NCBI GenBank assembly: GCA_028285495.1
Contig: JANQPB010000004.1
Span: forward strand, 1 to 64,000
From: Acidimicrobiales bacterium
GTDB lineage: Bacteria; Actinomycetota; Acidimicrobiia; Acidimicrobiales; SZUA-35
DNA: 64,000 bases
Reading direction: 5' to 3'
Both the position numbers and the translations under genes were made by a program. Shown one piece after another: positions 18,594 through 27,617 of this stretch (its first letter is position 1; each line of letters opens with the position of its first letter). The notes beneath the pieces are model-generated. The model searched no databases, was not told the DNA's origin, and worked only from the letters and a program-made list of their open reading frames with translations.

Positions 18594-19486
18594 CCGAGGC
18601 GCTCGATGGCGTCCGGGTCCTGCTGCCAGTCCTTCTCGATGTTGACGACCAGCTCGAGGAAGGCACCCTCGGGCAGCTGCTTGCGGACCCGGGTGCCGAC
18701 ATCCTTGAGCACCGCTCCACCCTTGCCGATCACGATCCCCTTCTGCGACGAGCGCTCGACGAGGATCTCGACCTTGATGCGGGGCCACTCCCACTCGACC
18801 ACCCGGGTGGCCACCGAGTGGGGCAGCTCCTGGCGCAGCGTTCGCAGCAGCTGCTCCCGGACCAGCTCGGCCACGGTGAACGCCTCGGGGACGTCGGTCA
18901 CCATGTCGGCCGGATACCACTGCGGCCCGATCGGCAGCAGCGAGCGGAGGTGCTCGACCAACGGCTCGACCCCCCGCCCGGTCCAGGCCGACACCGGGAA
19001 GTAGGCCGAGGCGTCCAGCTCGGCCACCGCCGCCAGCTGCTCGAGCACCCGCTCGCCGTCGAGACCGTCGACCTTGTTGACGACCACCACCGTCTTGGCC
19101 GGGTCGAGCCGCCTGGCCAGGTACTGGTCGCCCTTGCCGTAGCCGGAGCGACCGTCGACCACGAAGCAGACGACGTCGACGTCGCCCATCGCCGTGTCGG
19201 CGGTCTCGTTGAGCCGGTCGCCAAGCGGGGTCCGCGGCTTGGAGATGCCGGGGGTGTCGACGAAGACGATCTGGCTGGTCTCGTCGGTGAGGACGCCCCG
19301 GATCTGATGCCGGGTGGTCTGGGCCTTGTCGGACACGATCGTGACCTTGCGGTCGAGGATCTGGTTGAGCAGCGTCGACTTGCCGGTGTTCGGCCTCCCG
19401 ACGATGGCGACGAAGCCGGAGCGGAACTCCCGGTCCGGCCCGCCCTGGGCCGGGACCGGATCGCCCGCCGGCCGGTCGGCGGTCAC
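18587..19486 (-). CDS. era: GTPase Era
   Basis: The protein has 299 aa. It assists 30S assembly by binding the 3' end of 16S rRNA. The G1 loop is GRPNTGKST, the switch region has KAQTTRHQIRG, G3 is DTPG, G4 is NKVD, and the C-terminal KH domain has VEILVERSSQKGIVIGKGG. The start overlaps the corC stop by ATGA and the end overlaps dinG on the other strand by 7 bases. It is last in the set phoH-ybeY-corC-era. Confidence 0.95.
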   Translation of the reverse strand: MTADRPAGDPVPAQGGPDREFRSGFVAIVGRPNTGKSTLLNQILDRKVTIVSDKAQTTRHQIRGVLTDETSQIVFVDTPGISKPRTPLGDRLNETADTAMGDVDVVCFVVDGRSGYGKGDQYLARRLDPAKTVVVVNKVDGLDGERVLEQLAAVAELDASAYFPVSAWTGRGVEPLVEHLRSLLPIGPQWYPADMVTDVPEAFTVAELVREQLLRTLRQELPHSVATRVVEWEWPRIKVEILVERSSQKGIVIGKGGAVLKDVGTRVRKQLPEGAFLELVVNIEKDWQQDPDAIERLGY

Positions 19487-20817
19487 CTGGCCTCCTCCTC
19501 GACGGCCGGTATCGGCCGCGGCCGGGACACGGTCACCTTGGTGATGCGCCGGCCGCGGACCTGGTCGACCCGGAGCCGGTGACCGTCGACCTCACACTCC
19601 TGGCCGAGCTTCGGCACCCGGCCGAACAGGTCGAACACCAGTCCGCCGACGGTGTCCCAGTCGCCCTCGGGCAGCGAGATGCCGGCGAGGTCGTTGAGCT
19701 CGTCGACCTGGATCCTGGCGTCGACCTTGAGCGTGCCGTCGAGCTGGCGCTCGAACAGCGACTCCTCGACGTCGTACTCGTCGACGATCTCGCCGACCAG
19801 CTCCTCGATCAGGTCCTCGAGCGTGACCAGTCCGGCGATGCCGCCGTACTCGTCGACCGCAACCGCCATGTGGAACTTCTCCTGCTGCATCTCGGCCAGC
19901 AGATCGGCCACCTTCTTGGTCTCGGGGACGAACCAGGTCCGGCGCAGCAGCTCGTCGACCCGGGTCTGGGACCGGCCGTCGAGCTCGGCTCGGATCAGGT
20001 CCTTCACGTAGACGAGGCCGACGATGTCGTCGATGCTCCCGCCGACCACCGGGACCCGCGAGAAGCCGGCGTCTGAGGCCGCCTCGAGGGTCTCCTCGAC
20101 GGTCAGGTGGCGGTCGACCGTGGTCATGTCGGTCCTGGGCACCATGACCTCGCGCACGATCGTGTCACTGAACTCGATGACCGACTCGATGAGGTCGCGC
20201 TCGGCCTGTTCGATCACCTCGTCCTCGACCGCGGCGTCGGCGTACGCGATCAGCTCCTCGGGGATCGAGAACGGCCCGGTTCGCAGCCCGCTCCCCGGCA
20301 CGATCCAGTTGCTCAGCCCGATCAGCGCCCGAGCGAGCAGGCGGATCGGAGCCAGCCGGAGCACGAGTCGGACCGGACCGGCGGCCGCCAGTGCGACCCG
20401 GTCGGTGTGGAGGATGGCCAGCGTGCGGGGAACGGCCTCGGCCAGGACGAAGGTGACGAGGATGTCGACGGCGATGACGGCGACCGCCGCCGGCGTCGGC
20501 AGCAGCCGGGTCGCCTCGAACGCCACCAGCACGGCGTGGACGAGCTGGGCGCTGACGATGATGAGTCGAAGCGGGTTCCTGGTCGCCTCCGGCTCGACGA
20601 GGAGAGCCTCGAGCCAGGCGGCTCGGCGAGGATCCCGCTCGGCCAGGTTCTGGGCCCGCACGATGCTCAGGCGGCTCAGGGCCTCCTCGGCCGCGACCAG
20701 GAGCACGGCGAGCAGCAGCAGCGCACCGGCGGCGGTCATCAGGGCGACGTCGGTTGCCGACACCGCCGACACGGCCGCATCGAAGCCGGACTCGGCCCCG
20801 AGCAGCTGCGCCGCCAT
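19483..20817 (-). CDS. HlyC/CorC-family membrane protein (CNNM/DUF21 + CBS + CorC domain)
   Basis: The protein has 444 aa. About four membrane segments form an N-terminal DUF21/CNNM domain. A CBS pair follows (VMVPRTDMTTVD ... SRVPVVGGS and FHMAVAVDEYGGIAGLVTLED), and a C-terminal CorC_HlyC domain ends the protein. Members are linked to magnesium and other divalent cation transport. The start ATG 20817 shares its first base with the ybeY stop (TGATG). The frame is open further upstream over ybeY but that is not coding. It is an operon member between ybeY and era. Confidence 0.92.
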   Translation of the reverse strand: MAAQLLGAESGFDAAVSAVSATDVALMTAAGALLLLAVLLVAAEEALSRLSIVRAQNLAERDPRRAAWLEALLVEPEATRNPLRLIIVSAQLVHAVLVAFEATRLLPTPAAVAVIAVDILVTFVLAEAVPRTLAILHTDRVALAAAGPVRLVLRLAPIRLLARALIGLSNWIVPGSGLRTGPFSIPEELIAYADAAVEDEVIEQAERDLIESVIEFSDTIVREVMVPRTDMTTVDRHLTVEETLEAASDAGFSRVPVVGGSIDDIVGLVYVKDLIRAELDGRSQTRVDELLRRTWFVPETKKVADLLAEMQQEKFHMAVAVDEYGGIAGLVTLEDLIEELVGEIVDEYDVEESLFERQLDGTLKVDARIQVDELNDLAGISLPEGDWDTVGGLVFDLFGRVPKLGQECEVDGHRLRVDQVRGRRITKVTVSRPRPIPAVEEEAR

Positions 20818-21467
20818 CACCACGGGCTGTCCGTCTCCTCGGGATGGCGATGGCCGAGTCGAGCGAGATGGTGGCGCTCGCGGGCCAACATGCGCTGGCG
20901 CTCGTCGTGCTCGGCGTGATCGTGGCCGAGGACGTGCAGCACGCCGTGGATCACTAGCAGGGCCAGCTCGGCTTCCTCGGTGCCGCAGTGGTCGGGGGCC
21001 TGGGCCCTCGCCACGTCGGGGCACAGCACCACGTCGCCGAGGTGCAGCGGCGGGCCGGGGTCGTCGCCCGCTGCCGCCGCCCCGTCGTCGGGGTCCTGGC
21101 CGGTGACCAGGCCGGCGTCGAGCGGGAAGGAGAGCACGTCGGTCGGGCCATCGTGGCCCATGTGCTCGGCGTTGAGCCGGGCCATGTCGTCGAGGTCGAC
21201 CGCCACCAGGTCGAGGTGGCCGGTCGAGATCCCCTCGCCCACCAGCGTGGTGCGGGCCAGCTCGGCCAGGCTCGCCAGCTCGGCGAAGCCGGCCGCGGTG
21301 TCGTCGGTCCCGGAGACGGTCGGCCCGGTCGGTTGGTCGCCGTCGCTGGCCGGCTCGGCGGCCTCGCTCCCGTCGTCCGCGCCACCGGCGGTCCGATCGG
21401 CGGCGGCCGCGTCGCCGCCGGGCACGACGACGGGATCAGCGGCCATGTTCGGCTTCGTGGCGGGCAT
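20817..21467 (-). CDS. ybeY: Endoribonuclease YbeY (16S rRNA maturation)
   Basis: The protein has 216 aa. The zinc motif VIHGVLHVLGHDHAEHDE carries the three His of the HxxxHxxxxxH YbeY signature. GPTDVLSFPLD is the family's second hallmark. YbeY trims the 3' end of 16S rRNA and takes part in ribosome quality control. The first 60 or so residues are Ala, Asp and Gly rich with no homology. ATG 21446 is an alternative start that lessens the overlap with phoH from 32 to 11 bases, and the conserved fold starts well after both. It is translationally linked to corC by TGATG. Confidence 0.92.
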   Translation of the reverse strand: MPATKPNMAADPVVVPGGDAAAADRTAGGADDGSEAAEPASDGDQPTGPTVSGTDDTAAGFAELASLAELARTTLVGEGISTGHLDLVAVDLDDMARLNAEHMGHDGPTDVLSFPLDAGLVTGQDPDDGAAAAGDDPGPPLHLGDVVLCPDVARAQAPDHCGTEEAELALLVIHGVLHVLGHDHAEHDERQRMLARERHHLARLGHRHPEETDSPW

Positions 21468-22395
21468 AGGCGTCGACGATGTCCTGCACGATCCGGTGGC
21501 GGACCACGTCGGTCGACCGGAGGTGAACGAATCCGACGCCCTCGATCTCGCCGAGGATCTCCTCCAGGTTGGCCAGGCCGCTCCGTCCGCCGGCCACGTC
21601 GACCTGGGTCCGATCGCCGGTGACGACCGCCTGGGAGTTGAAGCCGATCCGGGTCAGGAACATCATCATCTGCTGCGGCGTCGTGTTCTGGGCCTCGTCG
21701 AGGATGATGAAGCTGTCGTTCAGCGTCCGGCCCCGCATGAAGGCGAGCGGCGCCACCTCGACGACGTTGCGCTCGAACAGCTTGGTCATGTTGTCGGCGC
21801 CGACCATGTCCTGGAGCGCGTCGTAGAGCGGCCGGAGGTAGGGGTCGACCTTCGACATCAGGTCGCCGGGGAGGTAGCCGAGTCGCTCGCCGGCCTCGAC
21901 CGCCGGGCGGGTGAGCAGGATCCGCTCGACCTCCTTGTTCTGGAGCGCCCGCACCGCGCAGGCGACCGCGAGCCAGCTCTTGCCGGTGCCGGCCGGACCG
22001 ACGCCGAACGTGACCATGTTGGCTCGGATGGCGTCGAGGTAGCGCTTCTGGCCCGCGGTCTTCGGCCGGACCGGCTTGCCCCGGTAGGTGGTGAGGACCC
22101 GATCGGTGAGGATCTCGGACGGGCGCTCGTCATCGCGGACCATGTCGATCGAGCGGCGGACGACGGCCTGTTCGAGCGACTCGCCCCGCTGGAGGACCAG
22201 GACCAGTTCCTCGATGACCTGGGCGGCCTCGTCGGCCTGCGGGCCATCGAGCGAGATCTCGTTGCCCCGCACGTGGACGTCGGCGTCGAACGCATCCTCG
22301 ACGACGCGCAGATACTGGTCTCGCTCGCCCAGCAGCCCGGCCATCAGCTGGTTGTCAGGGACCTGGATCTTCACGCTCGTCGACGACATCGTCAC
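21436..22395 (-). CDS. phoH: PhoH-family ATPase
   Basis: The protein has 319 aa. The P-loop is FGVGPAGTGKSWLAVACA, and FIILDEAQNTTPQQMMMFLTR is the typical Walker B of the PhoH/YbeZ branch. E. coli YbeZ works with YbeY in rRNA processing, and the two genes are adjacent here. The start may be GTG 22395 or ATG 22389; a TACCAT box lies 5 nt before GTG 22395. It is the first gene of phoH-ybeY-corC-era. Confidence 0.93.
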   Translation of the reverse strand: MTMSSTSVKIQVPDNQLMAGLLGERDQYLRVVEDAFDADVHVRGNEISLDGPQADEAAQVIEELVLVLQRGESLEQAVVRRSIDMVRDDERPSEILTDRVLTTYRGKPVRPKTAGQKRYLDAIRANMVTFGVGPAGTGKSWLAVACAVRALQNKEVERILLTRPAVEAGERLGYLPGDLMSKVDPYLRPLYDALQDMVGADNMTKLFERNVVEVAPLAFMRGRTLNDSFIILDEAQNTTPQQMMMFLTRIGFNSQAVVTGDRTQVDVAGGRSGLANLEEILGEIEGVGFVHLRSTDVVRHRIVQDIVDAYARHEAEHGR

Positions 22396-22471
22396 CCGTG
22401 ATGGTAGCCAACGACCGCAGGCCCCGCCGACCGAGTTCCGCAGGGCATCGGGATGCTGCGTGCCCAGGCGC

Positions 22472-23038
22472 TCAGGGGTTGGTCACCATCTGGGTCAGGC
22501 CGAGGTCGGTCAGGCGATCGACGGCGGCCTCGATGTCGACCCCGAGGATGCAGGCGACGGCCCGCAGGTCGTCCTGGCGGATCGTCAGCACCCGACCGTT
22601 GAAGTCCTGGCGCTGGACCTGGATCATCACCAGGTAGCGGCCGAGCATCTCGCCCTCGGGACGGGGAACCGCATCGAGCTCGGTGAGGTTGATCGTCACG
22701 CCGTTGGTGCGCCCGCCCCGGCCGGTGAGATCGAGCAGGTCGGACCGCGGGGCCGACACCGTCGAGCGGGGCAGGAGCTGGTCGACGGGCACGCTGTAGT
22801 AGTGGGCCAGCCGCTCGAGCCGGGGCACGGAGATGGCCCGCTCCCCCCGCTCGTAGGCGCCGAGCACCGAGGCCTTGAACTCCTGGTTCGAGTTGGCCTC
22901 GACATCCTGCAGGGACAGTCGCTTCTGTCGCCGGATCGCCCGGAGCCGCTCCCCGACCCGTCGGCCGTAGGCCGAGCTGGCCTCCTCGGGATCGACTCCG
23001 GTCATCGGCGTCACGTCGTCGTCGTCCATCGCACCCAT
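22472..23038 (-). CDS. bldD: BldD-like XRE-family transcriptional regulator with c-di-GMP motif
   Basis: The protein has 188 aa. The N-terminal helix-turn-helix (about residues 24-90) has GRRVGERLRAIRRQKRLSLQ and LGAYERGERAISVPRLERLA. The C-terminal domain has R143-x-D145, eight residues, then R154-x-x-D157. This matches the RxD-X8-RxxD motif through which Streptomyces BldD binds tetrameric c-di-GMP. ATG 23038 is preferred: the upstream in-frame GTG at 23083 would sit upstream of or over the -10 box of the TTGATG-N17-TAGCGT promoter, and AGGAG lies 4 nt before 23038. It was probably recognised from a whole-family match rather than function here; target genes are unknown. Confidence 0.85.
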   Translation of the reverse strand: MGAMDDDDVTPMTGVDPEEASSAYGRRVGERLRAIRRQKRLSLQDVEANSNQEFKASVLGAYERGERAISVPRLERLAHYYSVPVDQLLPRSTVSAPRSDLLDLTGRGGRTNGVTINLTELDAVPRPEGEMLGRYLVMIQVQRQDFNGRVLTIRQDDLRAVACILGVDIEAAVDRLTDLGLTQMVTNP

Positions 23039-23069
23039 GCCGCTCCTGGCTCTTTCTGCCGTCGAATCC

Positions 23070-23098
23070 ACGCTAACGGTCACTCAGAGCAACATCAA
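23070..23098 (-). promoter_or_regulatory. Promoter of the bldD-like gene
   Basis: TTGATG (23093-23098), 17-nt spacer, TAGCGT (23070-23075) on the minus strand, a good housekeeping promoter. The expected start falls near 23062, giving a leader of about 25 nt with AGGAG. Confidence 0.55.
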
Positions 23099-23156
23099 CC
23101 GACCGCGACGGCCACGTTGCGTGATGCCGCCGGTCGAGGGTCGTCCACGCCGGCCT

Positions 23157-23867
23157 TCAGGCACCGCCGACGAGTAGCACGGCGGCGGCGATCGCCGCCG
23201 TCTCCGTCCGCAGGATCCGCCCCGGGAGCCGGACCGTCGACCGGCCCTCCCGCTCGGCCGGGCTGAACCCGCCCTCGGGGCCGATGGCGACAGCGGCCGC
23301 CCCCGACAGAGCCGCCGGGCCGGCATCGCCGTCGGGATCGGCGAGCAACGCGCCCGGGTTGGCGGCCAGGAAGCCGGCGAGGGGTATCGGCGCCTCGAGC
23401 CGAGGCAGCCGCGGGTTGCGCGACTGCATCGCCGCCTCGCGGGCCACCCGGGTCAGGCGACGAGCGTGCTTGACCGCCCGGTCACCGTCCCACCGCACGA
23501 CCGAGCGCTCGGTGGCGAGCGGCACGATCGCGTCGATGCCGAGCTCCGTCAGCTTCTGCACGATCAGCTCCGACCGGTCGCCCTTCACCGGGGCGAAGCC
23601 GACGACCAGCTCGATCGGGCGGGCCGCGACGGCCCGGATCGGCCCGTCCGGTCTGACCTCGGGCCCGAGGACCGCCGGCCGCCAGCGCCCGTCGCCGTCG
23701 GCCACCGTGATCGAGGTCCCCGACCGGAGGCGCAGCGATCGCTCGAGGTGTCGCCGGTCGTCGTCGACCAGCTCCGGGGCGTCCAGGTCCTCGACGAGGA
23801 CCAGCACCCGATCCCGGGGCGGGGCGGCGCCGACGGAGCGGTCGCCGCCCGGTCCGGTGGCGGCCAC
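23157..23867 (-). CDS. rsmE: 16S rRNA m3U1498 methyltransferase RsmE
   Basis: The protein has 236 aa. The SPOUT fold shows KGDRSELIVQKLTELGIDAI and the SAM-binding knot IGPEGGFSPAERE plus LRTETAAIAAA. The N-terminal PUA-like part has DRRHLERSLRLRSG. GTG 23867 is the only start close to the dnaJ stop (3-base gap). It methylates U1498 of 16S rRNA. The order hrcA-dnaJ-rsmE is common across many bacteria. Confidence 0.92.
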   Translation of the reverse strand: MAATGPGGDRSVGAAPPRDRVLVLVEDLDAPELVDDDRRHLERSLRLRSGTSITVADGDGRWRPAVLGPEVRPDGPIRAVAARPIELVVGFAPVKGDRSELIVQKLTELGIDAIVPLATERSVVRWDGDRAVKHARRLTRVAREAAMQSRNPRLPRLEAPIPLAGFLAANPGALLADPDGDAGPAALSGAAAVAIGPEGGFSPAEREGRSTVRLPGRILRTETAAIAAAVLLVGGA

Positions 23868-23870
23868 CGC

Positions 23871-24977
23871 TCAGGAGAACCGGGACTTGAACCGGTTCAG
23901 CAGGCCGTCCTCGCCCGGGTCCTTGACGTCCTCGCCCCGCTCCTTGGCCAGGAGGCGCAGCAGCTCGTCCTGTTCCGGGGTGAGGTCGTCCGGGGTGTCG
24001 ACCACGAGGGTGAGCAGCAGATCGCCCCGCCCCCGGCCACGCAGCCGGGGGACGCCCTGGTCGCGGAAGCGGAAGACCTGGCCGGTCTGGGCTGCGGCCG
24101 GCACGTCGACCGCGAGCTCGGCGTCGAGCGACGGGAAGTCGACCCTGGCTCCCAGCGCCGCCTGGGTGACCGCCACGTGCAGCTCGGCCAGCAGGTTGTC
24201 GCCGTCGCGGACGAAGTCGTCGTGTGGCTGGACCCGGACCTGCACGTACAGATCGCCCGCTCCCCCTCCCCGACGGCCGACGGCGCCCCGACCGGTGAGC
24301 CGAAGCGTCGAGCCGTCGTCGACGCCGGCCGGGATGTCGACCGAATAGGTCTGCTCCTCGACCCGGCGCCCCTCGCCCGAGCAGTCGCTGCACGGGTTGG
24401 TGATCAGCACGCCCTCGCCGGCGCAGCGGGCGCAGGCCGCCGTGGTCACCATCTGGCCGAGGATCGACTGGCGGACCTGGCGGATCTGGCCGCTGCCGCC
24501 GCACTGGTCACATCGGGTGGCCTGCGATCCCGGGGCGGCCCCGGTCGCCTCGCAGGTGTCGCACGGCACCGCGGTCCGGACGCTGACGTCCTTGGCCACG
24601 CCGCTCACGACGTCCTCCAGGGTCAGCACGGCCATCACCTCGAGGTCGGCGCCTCGCTGTGGGCCGGCCTCGCCCCGGCCGCCGCCGGCGGAGCCGGCGT
24701 TGAAGAACGCGTCGAACAGGTCGCCGAGCCCGCCCATGAACGGGTCGCCGCCCTGGGCACCAGAGGAGCCGAACCGGTCGTAGCGGGCCCGCTTCTCGGG
24801 ATCGCCGAGCGCCTCGTAGGCCTCGGCGACCTGCTTGAAGCGGGCCTCGGCCTCGGGGTTGTCCGGGTTGGCGTCCGGATGGTTCTCCCGGGCCAGCCGA
24901 CGGTAGGCCCGTTTGATCTCGTCCTGGGTGGCCGAGCGGTCGACCCCGAGCACCTGGTAATAGTCCAAAGCTGTCAC
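23871..24977 (-). CDS. dnaJ: Chaperone DnaJ
   Basis: The protein has 368 aa. The J domain has [17 protein letters not shown] and the HPD tripeptide (ENHPDANPD). A Gly/Phe-rich stretch follows. The zinc domain has four CxxCxGxG-type repeats ([32 protein letters not shown]), and the C-terminal substrate domains complete it. The GTG 24977 start overlaps the hrcA stop by GTGA. Pairing with hrcA rather than dnaK/grpE marks this as the hrcA-linked DnaJ2 type of actinobacteria. Confidence 0.95.
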   Translation of the reverse strand: MTALDYYQVLGVDRSATQDEIKRAYRRLARENHPDANPDNPEAEARFKQVAEAYEALGDPEKRARYDRFGSSGAQGGDPFMGGLGDLFDAFFNAGSAGGGRGEAGPQRGADLEVMAVLTLEDVVSGVAKDVSVRTAVPCDTCEATGAAPGSQATRCDQCGGSGQIRQVRQSILGQMVTTAACARCAGEGVLITNPCSDCSGEGRRVEEQTYSVDIPAGVDDGSTLRLTGRGAVGRRGGGAGDLYVQVRVQPHDDFVRDGDNLLAELHVAVTQAALGARVDFPSLDAELAVDVPAAAQTGQVFRFRDQGVPRLRGRGRGDLLLTLVVDTPDDLTPEQDELLRLLAKERGEDVKDPGEDGLLNRFKSRFS

Positions 24978-25981
24978 CCCTCGCTCAGCCGATGGCCGAG
25001 CTGGTTGCTGACTGCGGCCACCGCCGACATGGCCTGGGGATAGTTCATGCGGGTCGGGCCGAGCACGGCGATCGACCCTGCGTGCTCGCCGTCGACCTCG
25101 TAGGGCGAGACGACGAGGCTGCACTCGGCCAGCGGCTCGACCCCGGTCTCGGTGCCGATGGCGACCGTCAGCCCGCGCTCGACGACGTCGGCCAGCAGGC
25201 TGACCACGACCAGCTGTTGCTCGAGGATCGTGAGCACCTGGCCGACCGACTCGACCGCCTCGAAGGCCTGGACGACCTTCGAGGTGCCGTCGACATACAC
25301 CCGGTCGGGATCGTCGAGCGAGCCGAGCGCCTGGTGGAACTGGGCGGCCAGCGCGTCGATGGCGTCGATGCCCGTCGCCGGCAGCTCCTCCGGCTCGGCC
25401 AGCGTGTGGCCCTCCAGCGCCGCCCGGAGGGCGGTGGAGGCGGCATCGACGTCGTCGGGCCCGACGTCGATCTCGAAGTCGAAGCTGCTCTTCAGCACCT
25501 GGCCGTTTGAGAGGACGACCACCAGCATGACGGTTCGCTCGGCCAGGCTGACGAGCTGGACCGAGCGCACGGTGGCGGCATCGTCGGACTCGTCCACGAC
25601 CACGGCGGCGTAGTCGGTCAGGTCGGCCAGCAGGGTGGCCGTCTCCCGCATGACCTCCTCGATCTCACCCCGCATCTGGCCGAAGAACGCGGCCACCCGG
25701 CGACGGTCCGAGGTGGCCACCTTGGCCGGGTCGATGTGGTCGACGAAGTGCCGGTAGCCCTTCTGGGTCGGCACCCGGCCGGCCGAGGTGTGGGGCTGAC
25801 GGAGGAAGCCGGCCTTCTCGAGGGCGAGCATGTCGTTGCGGATCGTGGCCGCCGACACGTCGAGCGCGTTCGACTTGGCCACTGCGGAGGAGCCGACCGG
25901 CTGGGCCGTCTCGGTATAGGACTCGATGACCGCACGAAGGATGGCGGCCTTGCGCTCGTCGAGAAGAAGTTCGTCGTCCAT
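24974..25981 (-). CDS. hrcA: Heat-inducible transcription repressor HrcA
   Basis: The protein has 335 aa. The winged-helix N-terminus has [39 protein letters not shown] and [17 protein letters not shown], all hallmarks of HrcA, followed by its GAF-like inserted domain. It represses chaperone genes, usually through CIRCE elements. No CIRCE is present upstream. Instead a TAGAAT -10 box overlaps a 7-bp inverted repeat. First gene of hrcA-dnaJ-rsmE. Confidence 0.95.
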   Translation of the reverse strand: MDDELLLDERKAAILRAVIESYTETAQPVGSSAVAKSNALDVSAATIRNDMLALEKAGFLRQPHTSAGRVPTQKGYRHFVDHIDPAKVATSDRRRVAAFFGQMRGEIEEVMRETATLLADLTDYAAVVVDESDDAATVRSVQLVSLAERTVMLVVVLSNGQVLKSSFDFEIDVGPDDVDAASTALRAALEGHTLAEPEELPATGIDAIDALAAQFHQALGSLDDPDRVYVDGTSKVVQAFEAVESVGQVLTILEQQLVVVSLLADVVERGLTVAIGTETGVEPLAECSLVVSPYEVDGEHAGSIAVLGPTRMNYPQAMSAVAAVSNQLGHRLSEG

Positions 25982-26031
25982 CGGTGTCCTGGCGGGGTCT
26001 CCCGGCGGGCTCGGTTCCTGGCCACGTCGTG

Positions 26032-26061
26032 TGGTGGCCGATGCCCGGAGCCACCATTCTA
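26032..26061 (-). promoter_or_regulatory. hrcA promoter -10 with overlapping inverted repeat
   Basis: On the minus strand TAGAAT (26056-26061) is close to the -10 consensus. TGGTGGC (26050-26056 on the minus strand) and its partner (26032-26038) form a 7-bp inverted repeat with an 11-nt gap that covers the expected start site. This is a candidate operator, and not CIRCE-like. Confidence 0.45.
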
Positions 26062-26170
26062 CCCAGGCTCCGATTTGGCGGCTCAGCGGTCAAATCCAGC
26101 CGCTGGCGACGCCATCGTCGGGGTTTCGGCCCGACCGAGGCCGGAATCGCTCCGCGTTCCGCCCTGTCGG

Positions 26171-27526
26171 TCATGCCCGGCGAGCCTTCAGCCGGTCGTA
26201 CCGACGCAAGGCCTCCTCCCGCTCGGCCCCGTGGTCGACGATCGGGGCCGGGTAGGCGGCCGGGGCCCCGGCGGCCTCGGTCCAGGGGGCGTGCACCGTC
26301 TTGTCCGACAGCAGCTCCAGCTCGGGTACCCAGCGTCGGATGTAGCGCCCGGTCGGGTCGAACTTCTGCGACTGGGTGACCGGATTGAAGACCCGGAAGT
26401 AGGGGGCGGCGTCGGTGCCGGTGCCGGCCACCCACTGCCAGCCGTGGTTGTTGGAGGCCAGGTCGCCGTCGACGAGGTGCTCCATGAAGAACCGGGCACC
26501 CCTGGTCCAGTCGAGGTGGAGGTCCTTGACCAGGAAGCTGGCCACGATCATCCGCACGCGGTTGTGCATCCAGCCCTCGCCGACGAGCTGGCGCATGCCG
26601 GCGTCGACGATCGGGTAGCCGGTGCGGCCTTCGGCCCAGGCCGCGAACCGCTCGTCGGCATCCGGGCCCTCGTCGAGCTCCATGTCCGCCATCTCGGGCC
26701 GGAACGCGCCGCGGGCCGAGTGGGGCCACCGGTGCAGCACGTCGGCGTAGAACTCCCGCCAGGCCAGCTCGGAGCGGAAGGTCTCGGGCCCGGGTGAGTC
26801 GTCGAGGCGGGCCAGGAGCTGGCGGGGATGGAGGAGCCCCCACTTCAGGTAGGGCGAGAGGCGGGAGGTGCCGTCGACACCCGGATCGTCGCGGCGCTCG
26901 TGGTAGCGGTTGACGGCGTCGGCCAGGAACCACTCGACCCGCTCCCAGGCCGCGGCCTCGGTCGCGGTCGGCAGGTCGGCCGACGTCTCGGGGGCGATCG
27001 GCCGCTGCCCCCGGTCGTCGACGGTCGACCACTCCACCTCGACCGGGCCGTCCGGAGCCGCCCATCCGATCTTCTTCCAGGCCCGGAAGAACGGGGTGAA
27101 GACCTTGTAGGACCCGCCGTCGCCCTTGGTCACCGTGCCCGGGGGGACGGCGTACGGCGAATCGACCAGCTCGAGGCCGCCGCCGAGCGACGCCAACGCC
27201 TCGGCCACCCGCTCGTCCCGCTCGGTGCCGTATGGTCCGAAGTCGGCGGTGGCGATCACCCGCTCGGCTCCGACCTGTGCGCACAACTCGACCAGCTCCC
27301 GCTCGGGGGCGCCGTGGCCAACGATGAGATGCCGGTCGGTGCCGTCGTCGAGCGAGGCCAGCGCCTCGGCCAGGAAGGCCCGCCGGTTCGCCCCCGACCG
27401 GTCCCACAGCGCCGGGTCGAGCACGAAGACCGGCACCACCGGGCCCGACTCGGCCGCCAACCGGAGCGCCGGGTGATCGCGGAGGCGGAGGTCGCGACGG
27501 AACCAGAAGACGACGGGGGTGGACAC
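26171..27526 (-). CDS. phr: Deoxyribodipyrimidine photolyase
   Basis: The protein has 451 aa. The N-terminal photolyase domain has VVFWFRRDLRLRDHPAL. The FAD-binding domain has SPYLKWGLLHPRQ, GYPIVDAGMRQL, GWMHNRVRM and GWQWVAGTGTDAAPYFRVFNP (shown in part), the class I CPD photolyase/cryptochrome signatures. It repairs UV dimers with blue light. GTG 27526 follows TACGAT by 8 nt, a leaderless arrangement. It stands between hrcA and lepA as its own unit. Confidence 0.93.
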   Translation of the reverse strand: MSTPVVFWFRRDLRLRDHPALRLAAESGPVVPVFVLDPALWDRSGANRRAFLAEALASLDDGTDRHLIVGHGAPERELVELCAQVGAERVIATADFGPYGTERDERVAEALASLGGGLELVDSPYAVPPGTVTKGDGGSYKVFTPFFRAWKKIGWAAPDGPVEVEWSTVDDRGQRPIAPETSADLPTATEAAAWERVEWFLADAVNRYHERRDDPGVDGTSRLSPYLKWGLLHPRQLLARLDDSPGPETFRSELAWREFYADVLHRWPHSARGAFRPEMADMELDEGPDADERFAAWAEGRTGYPIVDAGMRQLVGEGWMHNRVRMIVASFLVKDLHLDWTRGARFFMEHLVDGDLASNNHGWQWVAGTGTDAAPYFRVFNPVTQSQKFDPTGRYIRRWVPELELLSDKTVHAPWTEAAGAPAAYPAPIVDHGAEREEALRRYDRLKARRA

Positions 27527-27534
27527 GGCCCGGG

Positions 27535-27540
27535 ATCGTA
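27535..27540 (-). promoter_or_regulatory. -10 box of phr, likely leaderless
   Basis: TACGAT, 8 nt before GTG 27526. Confidence 0.5.
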
Positions 27541-27617
27541 GCGGCGGGCCCCGTCGCCGGGTCTGACCGGGCGCCCCGGCGGGCGGCCGCTGGCTCGTCG
27601 TCGCCGCGAGCCCGGTG

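Noticed and set aside
25982..26170. CIRCE element upstream of hrcA
   Set aside because: No TTAGCACTC/GAGTGCTAA-like arms are present.
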